Source: CAZYCC01 sp964645985 (GTDB taxonomy: Bacteria; Bacillota; Clostridia; Oscillospirales; CAG-272). From it: 5,691 nt of DNA. Below are positions 1-5,560 of the stretch, piece after piece. The DNA is taken from NCBI GenBank assembly GCA_964645985.1, contig CAZYCC010000099.1, positions 1 to 5,691 of the forward strand, in the 5' to 3' direction. Under the pieces are notes generated by a model. The model saw only the letters and a list, made by a program, of their open reading frames with translations. It ran no database searches and was not told the origin of the DNA. Numbering within the stretch: the stretch's first letter is position 1; the number at the start of each line of letters is the position of its first letter. A program made the translations under genes and the position numbers.

Positions 1-1034
1 GAGATCGGCAGGTTCTCCGCGAGGATACTGTAGCCGGTCGATCGCACCATCAGCAGATCTCCCACCCACTCAATAAGCGCTACACCGGCGAGCGCCGCGA
101 GCAGAACCGCCGTGCGCTTTGTCTCGCGCGGGTAATCCCGGCGCAGGAGAAGCACCGCGGCAAGCAGGAGCGCGGCGCCGACAAAGTCGGGCAGCATATC
201 GATACCGTCCAGGCGCAGCGGCAGGAAGAAGAGCATTCCCCCGCCGATAAAGAGAATTGTCCAGCGCAGCCGCCGGTAGGGCAGCACTCCCGGCGCCTGT
301 TCTACTTGTATGCGGTAGTCCTCGGACAGGTCAAGCAAATACCCCGGCTCGCGCCTCGCGATACCATGAAAATAGCGCACCGCGAGGAAAATGGTCACCG
401 CGCCGAAGAGCGAGGTCAGCAGAAGATTCGCGAGCGTTAACAGGGTGTAGAGGAACTCCCAGTTGGTTTGTGCGAAGGAGGGGCGCACCTCGCCGTAGTC
501 GGTCGCGAGGAAGGTCAGCTCCGGCAGCACCGAGAACAGGCACTTGACCACCGTGAAGAATTTCGCCCAGCCGAAGAAGTTGGAGCACTCCCGCCCGTAG
601 ACAAACGGCCTCCCGTGGAGCATCGCCGTGAAGGTCATCGCCCCCTCGAGCCGCAATAGCGCGTAGAAGAAGAGCGCTGCCTCGCCCGCGCCGAAGACCG
701 AGGTCAGCAGCAGCAGCCATGTCATCTCGGAGGAGGAGACAAAGAGGAAGACGACAAGGCAGGCGGTCTTGGCGAGGTTAACGAGCAGCAGAATGCGCAG
801 GGCCCGCGCCGCGCTCTCCCCGCGCTCGCTGAGGGCGCAGAGACGGCGCAACCCCCACAATAGCAGCGCGCAGCCGATAAAATCGGGCAGCAGGTCGATT
901 ATCTCGACGTTGGGATTGCAAAAGAGCACGATCCCCGCGACAACAAAGCCAATCGACATGAGCGGAAGAGAGCGGCAAGCGGGCGGCGCCCACGCGGCGC
1001 GAGCGAAACTATCTATCGGGAGCGGCAGAAGCAT
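1..1034 (-). CDS. Multi-pass membrane protein with two D-x-LPDF-x-G repeats (3' end missing)
   Basis: I do not recognise a named family. Reading the minus strand from ATG at 1034 gives 344 codons without a stop; the gene leaves the window at its C-terminal side. About nine hydrophobic segments are visible, near residues 29-41, 48-63, 79-98, 105-127, 156-178, 192-220, 257-273, 279-298 and 306-324, so it is almost certainly an integral membrane protein. Residues 28-65 and 257-297 are an internal repeat: a helix, then IDLLPDFIGCALLL (46-59) or IDMLPDFVGAALLL (278-291), then an Arg-rich end. The stretch between about 224 and 255 is polar and probably cytoplasmic. The start is uncertain. ATG at 1034 is the first after an in-frame stop at 1047-1049, ATG at 959 (MSIGFVV) begins just before the first helix, and neither has a clear Shine-Dalgarno sequence. 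It lies downstream of the related 220-aa gene on the same strand. No catalytic motif is visible, so function is unknown. Confidence 0.85.
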   Translation of the reverse strand, partial: MLLPLPIDSFARAAWAPPACRSLPLMSIGFVVAGIVLFCNPNVEIIDLLPDFIGCALLLWGLRRLCALSERGESAARALRILLLVNLAKTACLVVFLFVSSSEMTWLLLLTSVFGAGEAALFFYALLRLEGAMTFTAMLHGRPFVYGRECSNFFGWAKFFTVVKCLFSVLPELTFLATDYGEVRPSFAQTNWEFLYTLLTLANLLLTSLFGAVTIFLAVRYFHGIARREPGYLLDLSEDYRIQVEQAPGVLPYRRLRWTILFIGGGMLFFLPLRLDGIDMLPDFVGAALLLAAVLLLRRDYPRETKRTAVLLAALAGVALIEWVGDLLMVRSTGYSILAENLPI

Positions 1035-1059
1035 TCCCGCTTTCGGTCAAGTGGATGTT

Positions 1060-1107
1060 CCCTTTTTCGGCGGGAAAACCGCGCGCCAAAGGGGATATTT
1101 TCACGAC
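1060..1107 (-). repeat. Hairpin repeat, copy 1 (reads GTCGTGAAA... on the minus strand)
   Basis: On the minus strand this begins GTCGTGAAAA and contains CGCGCGGTTTTCCCGCC. The same two blocks, 9/9 and 16/17 identical, occur in the same order on the plus strand at 2061-2095. It folds: CCCTTT (1060-1065) pairs with AAAGGG (1088-1093), and GGCG (1069-1072) with CGCC (1084-1087), around an 11-nt loop. Read on the plus strand, the hairpin is followed by GATATTTTCACGAC, which is terminator-like, but no plus-strand gene ends here. It lies just upstream of the left-edge gene start. A small dispersed repeat is the best description; its role is unknown. Confidence 0.6.
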
Positions 1108-1261
1108 GCCCCCGCCTCCCGGGCGGCTTTCGGGAAGAAAGACAGCGAGAAGTGCGCAGGGAGAGGGAGCGGCAACCCCCCGGCGGGCGGCTCTCGCGAA
1201 AAGAACATTTGCGGGCCGCTTGATCTACCGGTCGTTCGTCCGAGCGTCAGTCACGCGCCAG

Positions 1262-1281
1262 ATCGCCAGGCGATTAGTCGC
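1262..1281. promoter_or_regulatory. Overlapping dyad symmetries, possible operator
   Basis: ATCGCC-A-GGCGAT (1262-1274) is a perfect 13-bp dyad. It overlaps a second one, GCGA-TTAG-TCGC (1270-1281). The two share GCGAT, so as RNA only one could form at a time. It sits about 25-45 bases past the stop codon of the 220-aa gene. It could be a protein binding site or chance in GC-rich DNA; there is no T-run, so it is not a standard terminator. Confidence 0.25.
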
Positions 1282-1305
1282 TCACCGTCCTCCGTCCGCG
1301 CGGGG

Positions 1306-1968
1306 CTACTTCTTTTTTGAGCTATGCCGGTTAAACTCGCGCCGAAGTTCGTCCTTTTCCTCGCGGCGGCGGCGCAGGGCGCGGTCGAAGCGGGTCTCTT
1401 TTTTGGGCATATCCTCGTCGCCCTCCGGGCAGATGCGGCGGTAGCAGGCGAAAATGCGCAGCGCGCCGAACAAAAGGACGAGCAGCCAGAGCGCGTCGAA
1501 GATTAGCAGCGCGTAGGGGTGCGCGCCGCGCAGCGCCGCCGCTATCGGCGGCGCATTGAGCGCGATCATCGCGGCGAAATACACCCCAACGAGCGCCATC
1601 GTCCCGACGCATTGATGCGAGAGCTCGCTCAAACCCACCGCGCGCGCGATCCGGCTCATCGCCCAAAGTAGCGTGAGCTGAAAGATCACGGCGAGCAGGG
1701 TCTTTCCCGCCTCAAGCAAGGAGAGGATATTGTCGGAAAGTAAATTCACGCCGAAGTGGCGCAGCAGGTACACCCCGGAAACGGCCGCGGTCAGCGGGAT
1801 GAGCGGCAGGGTCAGCCATTTTGGCGCGCGAAAGGCGTCCTCATAGCTCTGCAGGCGAAGCAGCGCCGCCGCGCAGATGCCGTAGGCGATCGGGTGCAGG
1901 TCTACCCCGCCGAAGAAGGGAAGGGGCAGCAGCAGCAAATACCCGAGCAAGAGGATACCGAAACCCAT
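1306..1968 (-). CDS. Multi-pass membrane protein, 220 aa, with a basic C-terminal tail
   Basis: I do not recognise a named family. The protein has about six hydrophobic segments, near residues 3-19, 26-39, 52-70, 88-104, 119-137 and 151-173. A charged, cytoplasmic-type tail follows (about 180-220), dense in Arg, Lys and Glu, ending in SSKKK and likely helical. The N-terminal part, a helix followed by GGVDLHPIAYGICAAALLRL (20-39), lines up with the D-x-x-P-x-x-x-G repeats of the next gene (its residues 47-54 and 279-286), suggesting a common family. The frame is open upstream to 2160, but the extra 64 residues are Arg/Pro/Ala-rich and read through intergenic repeats, so I start at ATG 1968, directly before the first helix. 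No Shine-Dalgarno sequence precedes it; the complement, CCTCC, does. The stop is TAG at 1308-1306. It lies 396 bp downstream of secA, so it is probably not tightly coupled to it. Confidence 0.8.
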   Translation of the reverse strand: MGFGILLLGYLLLLPLPFFGGVDLHPIAYGICAAALLRLQSYEDAFRAPKWLTLPLIPLTAAVSGVYLLRHFGVNLLSDNILSLLEAGKTLLAVIFQLTLLWAMSRIARAVGLSELSHQCVGTMALVGVYFAAMIALNAPPIAAALRGAHPYALLIFDALWLLVLLFGALRIFACYRRICPEGDEDMPKKETRFDRALRRRREEKDELRREFNRHSSKKK

Positions 1969-2060
1969 AGGCGGCGGGAGGTCATGGCGGGGGAGGGCGC
2001 GGGAGGGCGCGGCGCGGCCCCTTAACCCCTCGCGCCCCGCGCGTTTCTTCTTCCAAAAAT

Positions 2061-2107
2061 GTCGTGAAATCCTCTCTTCGCGCGGTTTTGCCGCCGCGCG
2101 GGAGAGG
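2061..2107 (+). repeat. Hairpin repeat, copy 2; possible secA terminator on the minus strand
   Basis: The plus strand begins GTCGTGAAAT and contains CGCGCGGTTTTGCCGCC, matching the copy at 1060-1107 in the opposite orientation. It folds strongly: CCTCTC (2071-2076) with GAGAGG (2102-2107), and CGCGCGG (2079-2085) with CCGCGCG (2094-2100), around an 8-nt loop. As minus-strand RNA the hairpin is followed by AUUUCACGACAUUUUU. That makes it a weak candidate for the terminator of secA, about 260 bases past its stop; the U-run is distant, so this is uncertain. Confidence 0.6.
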
Positions 2108-2144
2108 GCGGATCGGCGGTGCTGTGCGCGGGAGGAAGCGGGCG

Positions 2145-2161
2145 GTTGCGCTGCGCGCAAC
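2145..2161. repeat. Perfect 7-bp hairpin with a 3-nt loop
   Basis: GTTGCGC-TGC-GCGCAAC is a perfect inverted repeat. It lies 7 bases left of the non-coding copy of the 77-bp element and starts inside one copy of the 11-mer GGCGGTTGCGC. There is no T-run on either side, so it is not an obvious terminator. It may be a remnant of the surrounding repeats. Confidence 0.5.
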
Positions 2162-2168
2162 AGGAGCG

Positions 2169-2245
2169 GCTCCTCCGCCGCAGGCGCTCGTTCTCATCGC
2201 GTCGCCCTTGGAGGAGCTGCGCCTCATCCCTGCGTTGTAGGCGCG
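2169..2245 (-). repeat. 77-bp element, copy A (non-coding)
   Basis: This is a direct repeat of 2486-2562 inside secA: same orientation, no gaps, 66 of 77 positions identical. The longest identical run is TCATCCCTGCGTTGTAGG (2224-2241). Translated in the equivalent minus-strand frame it reads RAYNAGMRRSSSKGDAMR..., against RTYNAGMTRSSSEGGAMK... in SecA. Several of the 11 differences change the amino acid, so the similarity looks like DNA-level repetition rather than a conserved peptide. Short near-direct repeats, AGGAGCGG (2162-2169) and AGGAGTGG (2250-2257), flank it. Confidence 0.85.
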
Positions 2246-2364
2246 CGGGAGGAGTGGCGGCGCGCTATGTGCTGTGCGAGTTACGCAGTGCACGGGAGAG
2301 AGAGGCGGCGACTCGTGCGCTGTTTGTGGGTGGAGCGGCGGTTGCGCGGGAGAGGGGGTGTGGT

Positions 2365-5202
2365 CTATTTCTCCGCTTCGTTCATGCCGCAGCACTTTTT
2401 GTATTTCTTACCCGAGCCGCAGGGGCAGGGGTCATTGGGGCCCACCGTGATTTTCTTTTTGACCGGCACGCGCGCGGGCGCGGCAGCTCCCCCACCGGAG
2501 GCGGTCATTTTCATCGCGCCGCCCTCGGAGGAGCTTCGCGTCATCCCTGCGTTGTAGGTGCGCGCGGGCGCGGGAGCGGCAGAGCCTCCCCCCTCCCCCG
2601 TGACATGGGCGACGGCGGTGCGCTTGACCTCTTTCTTCGGCGTTGCGGAGAGCACCGCGCGAATGGTATCCTCGCGGATGTCGAGCACCATTGCGTCGAA
2701 CATCTCCCCGCCCTCGATTTGGTACTCGGTGAGCGGGTTGCGCTGCGCGTAAGCGTTCAGGCCGACGCTGCCGCGCAGATCGTCCATCGCGTCAAGGTGA
2801 TCCATCCATTTGAGATCGACATTGCGCAGGAGCAGCACCCGCTCGATTTCGCGCAGCTGCTCGGGAGGAAAGAGCTCCTCCTTCGATTTGAGCAGCGCCT
2901 CCGCCCGCTCCTGCGCGTCGCGCACGATGTCCTCCCGCCGAAGGGTTTTCAGCTCGTCCTGCGAGTAGCGCAGGTCGTCCTCGGTGTAGAGCAGACCGAA
3001 GAAATACTGCCGCAGCCCCTCGAAATCCCAGTCGGCGGGCGTGTCTCCGACGAGATAGCGCTCGCAGGCGTAGGCGGCGCTCTCGCGCGCCATTTCGAAC
3101 ATCTTAGGGTGCAGGTCCTTGCCATCGAGCACCTCGCGCCGCTGCGAGTAGATGATGTTGCGCTGCTTGTTCATCACGTCGTCATAATTGAGGACGTTGC
3201 GGCGGCGGTTGAAGTTCTCGCCCTCCAGGCGTTTTTGCGCCTTTTCGATGCTGTCCGAGAGGATTTTCGCGTCGATCGGTTGCTCGTCGGGGATACCGAG
3301 CTTCTCCGCCATCGAGAGAACGTGCTCCGAGCCGAAGAGCCGCAGCAGATCGTCCTCGAGCGAGAGGAAGAAGCGGCTCTCGCCCGGGTCTCCCTGCCGC
3401 CCGGAGCGCCCGCGCAGCTGGTTGTCGATGCGGCGCGCCTCGTGGCGCTCGGTGCCGACGATGTACAGCCCCCCCGCCGCGACGACCTTCTCGTACTCCG
3501 GCCGAATCTGCTCCTTGTATTTTTCAAACAGCTCCCGGTAGACCGCCCGCGCGTCGAGCACCTCCTGCGAGACCGAGACCGAGGAGCCCATCGCGAGGCC
3601 AATGACGTCGTCCGGGTATTCGAGCCGCTCCATCTCCTTTTTCGCGAGGAACTCGGGGTTGCCGCCGAGCATAATGTCGGTGCCGCGCCCCGCCATATTG
3701 GTCGAGATGGTGACGCGTCCCGGCACGCCCGCCATCGCGACGATCTCCGCCTCGCGCTCGTGATATTTCGCGTTGAGGACGGTGTGCGCGATACCCTTCG
3801 CCTTGAGCAGGCGCGAGAGGTGCTCGGACTTCTCCACCGATACCGTGCCGACGAGCACCGGCTGCCCCTTCTCGTGGCAGGCGACGATCTGGTTGATGAC
3901 CGCCTCGTATTTCGCTTTCTCGGTCTTGTAGACGAGGTCGTGGTGGTCGACGCGGATCATCGGCTTGTTGGTCGGTATCTCGACCACGTCGAGCCCGTAA
4001 ATTTCGCGAAACTCCTGATCCTCGGTGAGCGCCGTGCCGGTCATCCCGGAGAGCTTGGTGTACATACGGAAGAAGTTCTGGAAGGTAATCGTCGCGAGGG
4101 TTTTGGTCTCCTTCTCCACCTCGACCCCTTCCTTCGCCTCCAGCGCCTGATGCAGGCCGTTTGAGTAGCGCCGCCCGGGCATAATCCGTCCGGTGAAGCT
4201 GTCGACAATCAGCACCTGCCCGTCTTTGACGACATAGTCGACATCGCGCTGCATGACGCCATAGGCGCGCACCGCTTGATTGATGTGGTGCGATAGCTCT
4301 GAGTTTTCGGCGTCCGAGAGATTTTCGATGCCGAAGAACCGCTCCGCCTTCTCCACGCCCCGCGCGGTGAGCATTGTCGAGCGCGCCTTCTCATCGACGA
4401 TGTAGTCGGCGTCGGTGTCGTCCATTTCCGCCTTGTCGTCGACCTCCTTGATGCGAAGGGGGCGCATACGGCGCACGAGCGCGTCGGCGCGCTCGTACAG
4501 GTCTGTCGACGGATCGCCCTGCCCCGAGATAATCAGCGGGGTGCGCGCCTCGTCGATGAGAATGGAGTCGACCTCGTCGACGATGGCGTAAGGGAAGCCG
4601 CGCTGGGTGAGGTTCTGGCGGTAGATCACCATATTGTCGCGCAGATAGTCGAAGCCCACCTCGTTGTTCGTCGTGTAGGTGATGTCGCAGGCGTAGGCGG
4701 CGCGTTTCTCGTCTTTCGTTTGGTCGTGCAGGATAAGCCCGGTGGTGAGGCCGAGGAAGCCGTATACCCGCCCCATCTCCTCATAGCCCATGCGCGCGAG
4801 GTACTCGTTGACCGTGACGATATGCACCCCCTCGCCGGTGAGCGCGTTGAGGTAGGCGGGGAGCGTCGCGACGAGCGTTTTGCCCTCGCCTGTCTTCATC
4901 TCGGCAATGCGCCCCTGGTGCAGGACCACGCCGCCAATGAGCTGCACATGGAAAGGGCGCTTGCCGAGCACGCGGTCGTCCGCCTCGCGCACGAGCGCGA
5001 ACGCCTCGGGGAGAATATCGTCGAGCGTCTCCCCTGCCGCGAGGCGCGCCTTAAAGCGCGGCGTTTCCGCCTTCAGCTCGTCCTCGCTCATCGCGGCGTA
5101 GCGGTCGGCAAGCCCCTCGATTTTGTCAAGCACCGGCTTCATCTTGCGAATCTGCCGCTCGCTGTAACTGCCGCCAATCTTCCATCCCGAAAAAATAGAC
5201 AT
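2365..5202 (-). CDS. secA: Preprotein translocase ATPase SecA
   Basis: SecA is the cytoplasmic ATPase that drives unfolded preproteins through the SecYEG membrane channel. The 945-residue protein is complete. Walker A is MKTGEGKT (102-109) and Walker B is VDEVDSILIDEAR (208-220). SGMTGTA is at 385-391. The second nucleotide-binding fold carries TNMAGRGTD (501-509) and QLRGRSGRQGDPG (595-607). The helical scaffold/wing region follows. The tail ends in the SEC-C zinc motif, with C926, C928, C937 and C938 as likely ligands. It is longer than B. subtilis SecA (841 aa). Part of the excess is a Gly/Ala-rich linker at about 860-915, containing a repeat-derived segment (881-906) not expected in the family. 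The start, MSIFSGWKIGGSYSERQ, fits SecA N-termini and has a Shine-Dalgarno sequence. The stop is TAG at 2367-2365. A promoter and leader appear to lie directly upstream, so it is probably the first gene of its transcript. Confidence 0.98.
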   Translation of the reverse strand: MSIFSGWKIGGSYSERQIRKMKPVLDKIEGLADRYAAMSEDELKAETPRFKARLAAGETLDDILPEAFALVREADDRVLGKRPFHVQLIGGVVLHQGRIAEMKTGEGKTLVATLPAYLNALTGEGVHIVTVNEYLARMGYEEMGRVYGFLGLTTGLILHDQTKDEKRAAYACDITYTTNNEVGFDYLRDNMVIYRQNLTQRGFPYAIVDEVDSILIDEARTPLIISGQGDPSTDLYERADALVRRMRPLRIKEVDDKAEMDDTDADYIVDEKARSTMLTARGVEKAERFFGIENLSDAENSELSHHINQAVRAYGVMQRDVDYVVKDGQVLIVDSFTGRIMPGRRYSNGLHQALEAKEGVEVEKETKTLATITFQNFFRMYTKLSGMTGTALTEDQEFREIYGLDVVEIPTNKPMIRVDHHDLVYKTEKAKYEAVINQIVACHEKGQPVLVGTVSVEKSEHLSRLLKAKGIAHTVLNAKYHEREAEIVAMAGVPGRVTISTNMAGRGTDIMLGGNPEFLAKKEMERLEYPDDVIGLAMGSSVSVSQEVLDARAVYRELFEKYKEQIRPEYEKVVAAGGLYIVGTERHEARRIDNQLRGRSGRQGDPGESRFFLSLEDDLLRLFGSEHVLSMAEKLGIPDEQPIDAKILSDSIEKAQKRLEGENFNRRRNVLNYDDVMNKQRNIIYSQRREVLDGKDLHPKMFEMARESAAYACERYLVGDTPADWDFEGLRQYFFGLLYTEDDLRYSQDELKTLRREDIVRDAQERAEALLKSKEELFPPEQLREIERVLLLRNVDLKWMDHLDAMDDLRGSVGLNAYAQRNPLTEYQIEGGEMFDAMVLDIREDTIRAVLSATPKKEVKRTAVAHVTGEGGGSAAPAPARTYNAGMTRSSSEGGAMKMTASGGGAAAPARVPVKKKITVGPNDPCPCGSGKKYKKCCGMNEAEK
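2470..2577. repeat. 18-bp direct repeats bracketing the secA copy of the 77-bp element
   Basis: GCGCGCGGGCGCGG occurs at 2470-2483 and again at 2560-2573. With the next four bases (CAGC, GAGC) the match is 17 of 18. The offset is 90 bp, exactly 30 codons. The repeats sit at the two ends of the element copy and encode the APAR-type residues on either side of the inserted peptide. They could be a target-site duplication from insertion, or slippage or recombination in GC-rich linker DNA. Confidence 0.7.
2486..2562 (-). repeat. 77-bp element, copy B, in frame within the secA linker
   Basis: This encodes SecA residues 881-906, RTYNAGMTRSSSEGGAMK and the following Gly/Ala-rich part, between the C-terminal scaffold region and the zinc tail. 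It is 86% identical to the non-coding copy at 2169-2245, which begins 317 bp away in the same orientation. The linker is poorly conserved and flexible in SecA proteins, so an insertion there would be tolerated. Length and frame keep the zinc motif intact. Confidence 0.85.
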
Positions 5203-5212
5203 AAAACCCCGA

Positions 5213-5219
5213 CCTTTCC
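5213..5219 (-). promoter_or_regulatory. Shine-Dalgarno sequence of secA
   Basis: GGAAAGG on the minus strand ends 10 bases before the ATG at 5202, slightly long spacing but supportive of this start. A GC-rich dyad (GCGCGC at 5225-5230 and 5243-5248) lies just upstream and could affect access to the site. Confidence 0.6.
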
Positions 5220-5275
5220 GTTATGCGCGCCGCGCGCCGCCCGCGCGCTCGCGGCAACACAAAGCAAATCCTCTC

Positions 5276-5296
5276 GCCGGGAACCCTCCGCCCGGC
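5276..5296 (-). promoter_or_regulatory. Hairpin in the secA leader
   Basis: GCCGGG (5296-5291 on the minus strand) pairs perfectly with CCCGGC (5281-5276) around a 9-nt loop. It lies in the presumed secA 5' leader, about 75 bases before the start codon. No U-run follows, so it is not a simple attenuator. It does not resemble a riboswitch that I know. Confidence 0.4.
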
Positions 5297-5326
5297 AGGA
5301 TGCACAAATAGGCATTTTCTCCCCTT

Positions 5327-5332
5327 ATTATA
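5327..5332 (-). promoter_or_regulatory. Probable secA promoter -10 box
   Basis: A perfect TATAAT reads on the minus strand within GTGTATAATAAGG, in the only AT-rich stretch upstream of secA. The -35 is poor: 17 bases upstream the hexamer is TACACT, and 19 bases upstream it is TATACA. A TATATATA run at 5354-5361 is a second -10-like candidate. Initiation near 5320 would give a leader of about 118 nt. Confidence 0.5.
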
Positions 5333-5353
5333 CACGAGAAAGAGGGGGAAGTG

Positions 5354-5477
5354 TATATATAGTTTGTGAATTTTAAGAAAAGCGGAAGAGCCTCGCCGCT
5401 CGCGAGGGCACCCTCTCCCCCGAGGAAGGCAGTTCAAATTACGATAGGGGCAGTGGGCTTCCCGAAAACTATATATA
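5354..5477. repeat. Inverted 12-bp TATATATAGTTT repeats
   Basis: TATATATAGTTT (5354-5365) and its exact reverse complement AAACTATATATA (5466-5477) face each other, about 100 bp apart. Both are strongly AT-rich against the GC-rich background. They may be promoter-like elements in opposite directions, or the edges of a small repeat element lying between them. Confidence 0.45.
5391..5407 (-). terminator. GC hairpin with pyrimidine-rich tail, possible terminator
   Basis: CCTCGC-CGCTC-GCGAGG is a perfect 6-bp stem with a 5-nt loop. As minus-strand RNA it is followed by CUCUUCCGCUUUUCUU. It could end transcription arriving from the right, just before the secA promoter region. The U-tract is interrupted, so this is tentative. 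Confidence 0.35.
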
Positions 5478-5560
5478 GAAACGGCAGCGGAAATTACGAT
5501 AACGGCAGTGCAGTTTCCCCGAAAACAAACTCTTAGAGGCAGCAGATGAAATTTCGCCAA
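5428..5560. repeat. 55-bp tandem repeat, about 2.3 degenerate units
   Basis: Units start at 5428, 5483 and, partially, 5538. Each full unit carries GGCAG, then AAATTACGATA, then GGCAGTG 21 bp after the first GGCAG, then CCCGAAAAC. GGCAG therefore occurs at 5428, 5449, 5483, 5504 and 5538, with spacings 21, 34, 21 and 34. Unit 1 ends in TATATATAG, while unit 2 has unrelated sequence there. A reading frame crosses it on the minus strand but also runs into secA in another frame, so it is not a credible gene. Confidence 0.75.

Larger units (their letters stand above)
1035..1305. other. 271-bp gap between the two membrane protein genes
   Basis: I see no credible gene here. The reading frames that cross it are low-complexity and rich in Arg, Pro and Ala. 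The stretch holds a hairpin repeat at 1060-1107, a 5-bp-stem hairpin at 1112-1126 (CCGCC/GGCGG) and overlapping dyads at 1262-1281. No good -10/-35 pair reading towards the left-hand gene was found, so whether that gene has its own promoter or is co-transcribed with the 220-aa gene cannot be decided. Confidence 0.6.
1969..2364. other. 396-bp repeat-rich gap between secA and the 220-aa gene
   Basis: No gene is supported. From right to left it holds GGCGGTTGCGC (2337-2347), GTGCTGTGCG (2269-2278), the 77-bp element (2169-2245), a perfect 7-bp hairpin (2145-2161), a second GGCGGTTGCGC (2141-2151), a second GTGCTGTGCG (2119-2128) and the hairpin repeat (2061-2107). The string GCGCGGGAG followed by purines recurs near 1998, 2097, 2126, 2244 and 2345. 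Frames open across it encode only Arg/Pro/Ala-rich low-complexity sequence. Confidence 0.65.

Noticed and set aside
331..720. 129-codon minus-strand frame at the left edge
   Set aside because: It lies inside the longer membrane-protein frame on the same strand, and its Arg/Ala-rich product looks like a shadow.
718..738. Possible third copy of the 77-bp element (TCATCTCGGAGGAGGAG)
   Set aside because: Only a short resemblance to TCAT and CGGAGGAG, within a coding frame for a membrane segment; no extended match.
1112..1126. CCGCC/GGCGG hairpin as a terminator of the 220-aa gene
   Set aside because: It has no T-run on the minus strand and lies about 180 bases past the stop; a 5-bp GC stem is common by chance at this composition.
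1969..2160. 64-residue N-terminal extension of the 220-aa membrane protein
   Set aside because: It is Arg/Pro/Ala-rich, reads through the hairpin repeat and intergenic DNA, and the first hydrophobic helix starts exactly at the internal Met.
2119..4164. 681-codon open frame on the plus strand opposite secA
   Set aside because: It is antisense to an unmistakable secA, its product is rich in His, Arg, Val and Leu without domain pattern, and long antisense frames are expected in GC-rich coding DNA.
4720..5376. 218-codon plus-strand frame across the secA start and its upstream region
   Set aside because: Antisense to secA for most of its length; the remainder crosses the secA leader and promoter and has no recognisable features.
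5126..5560. 144-codon minus-strand frame across the 55-bp array, the leader and the secA start
   Set aside because: It overlaps the first 77 bases of secA in a different frame and is a translation of repeat DNA plus promoter; no domain is recognisable.
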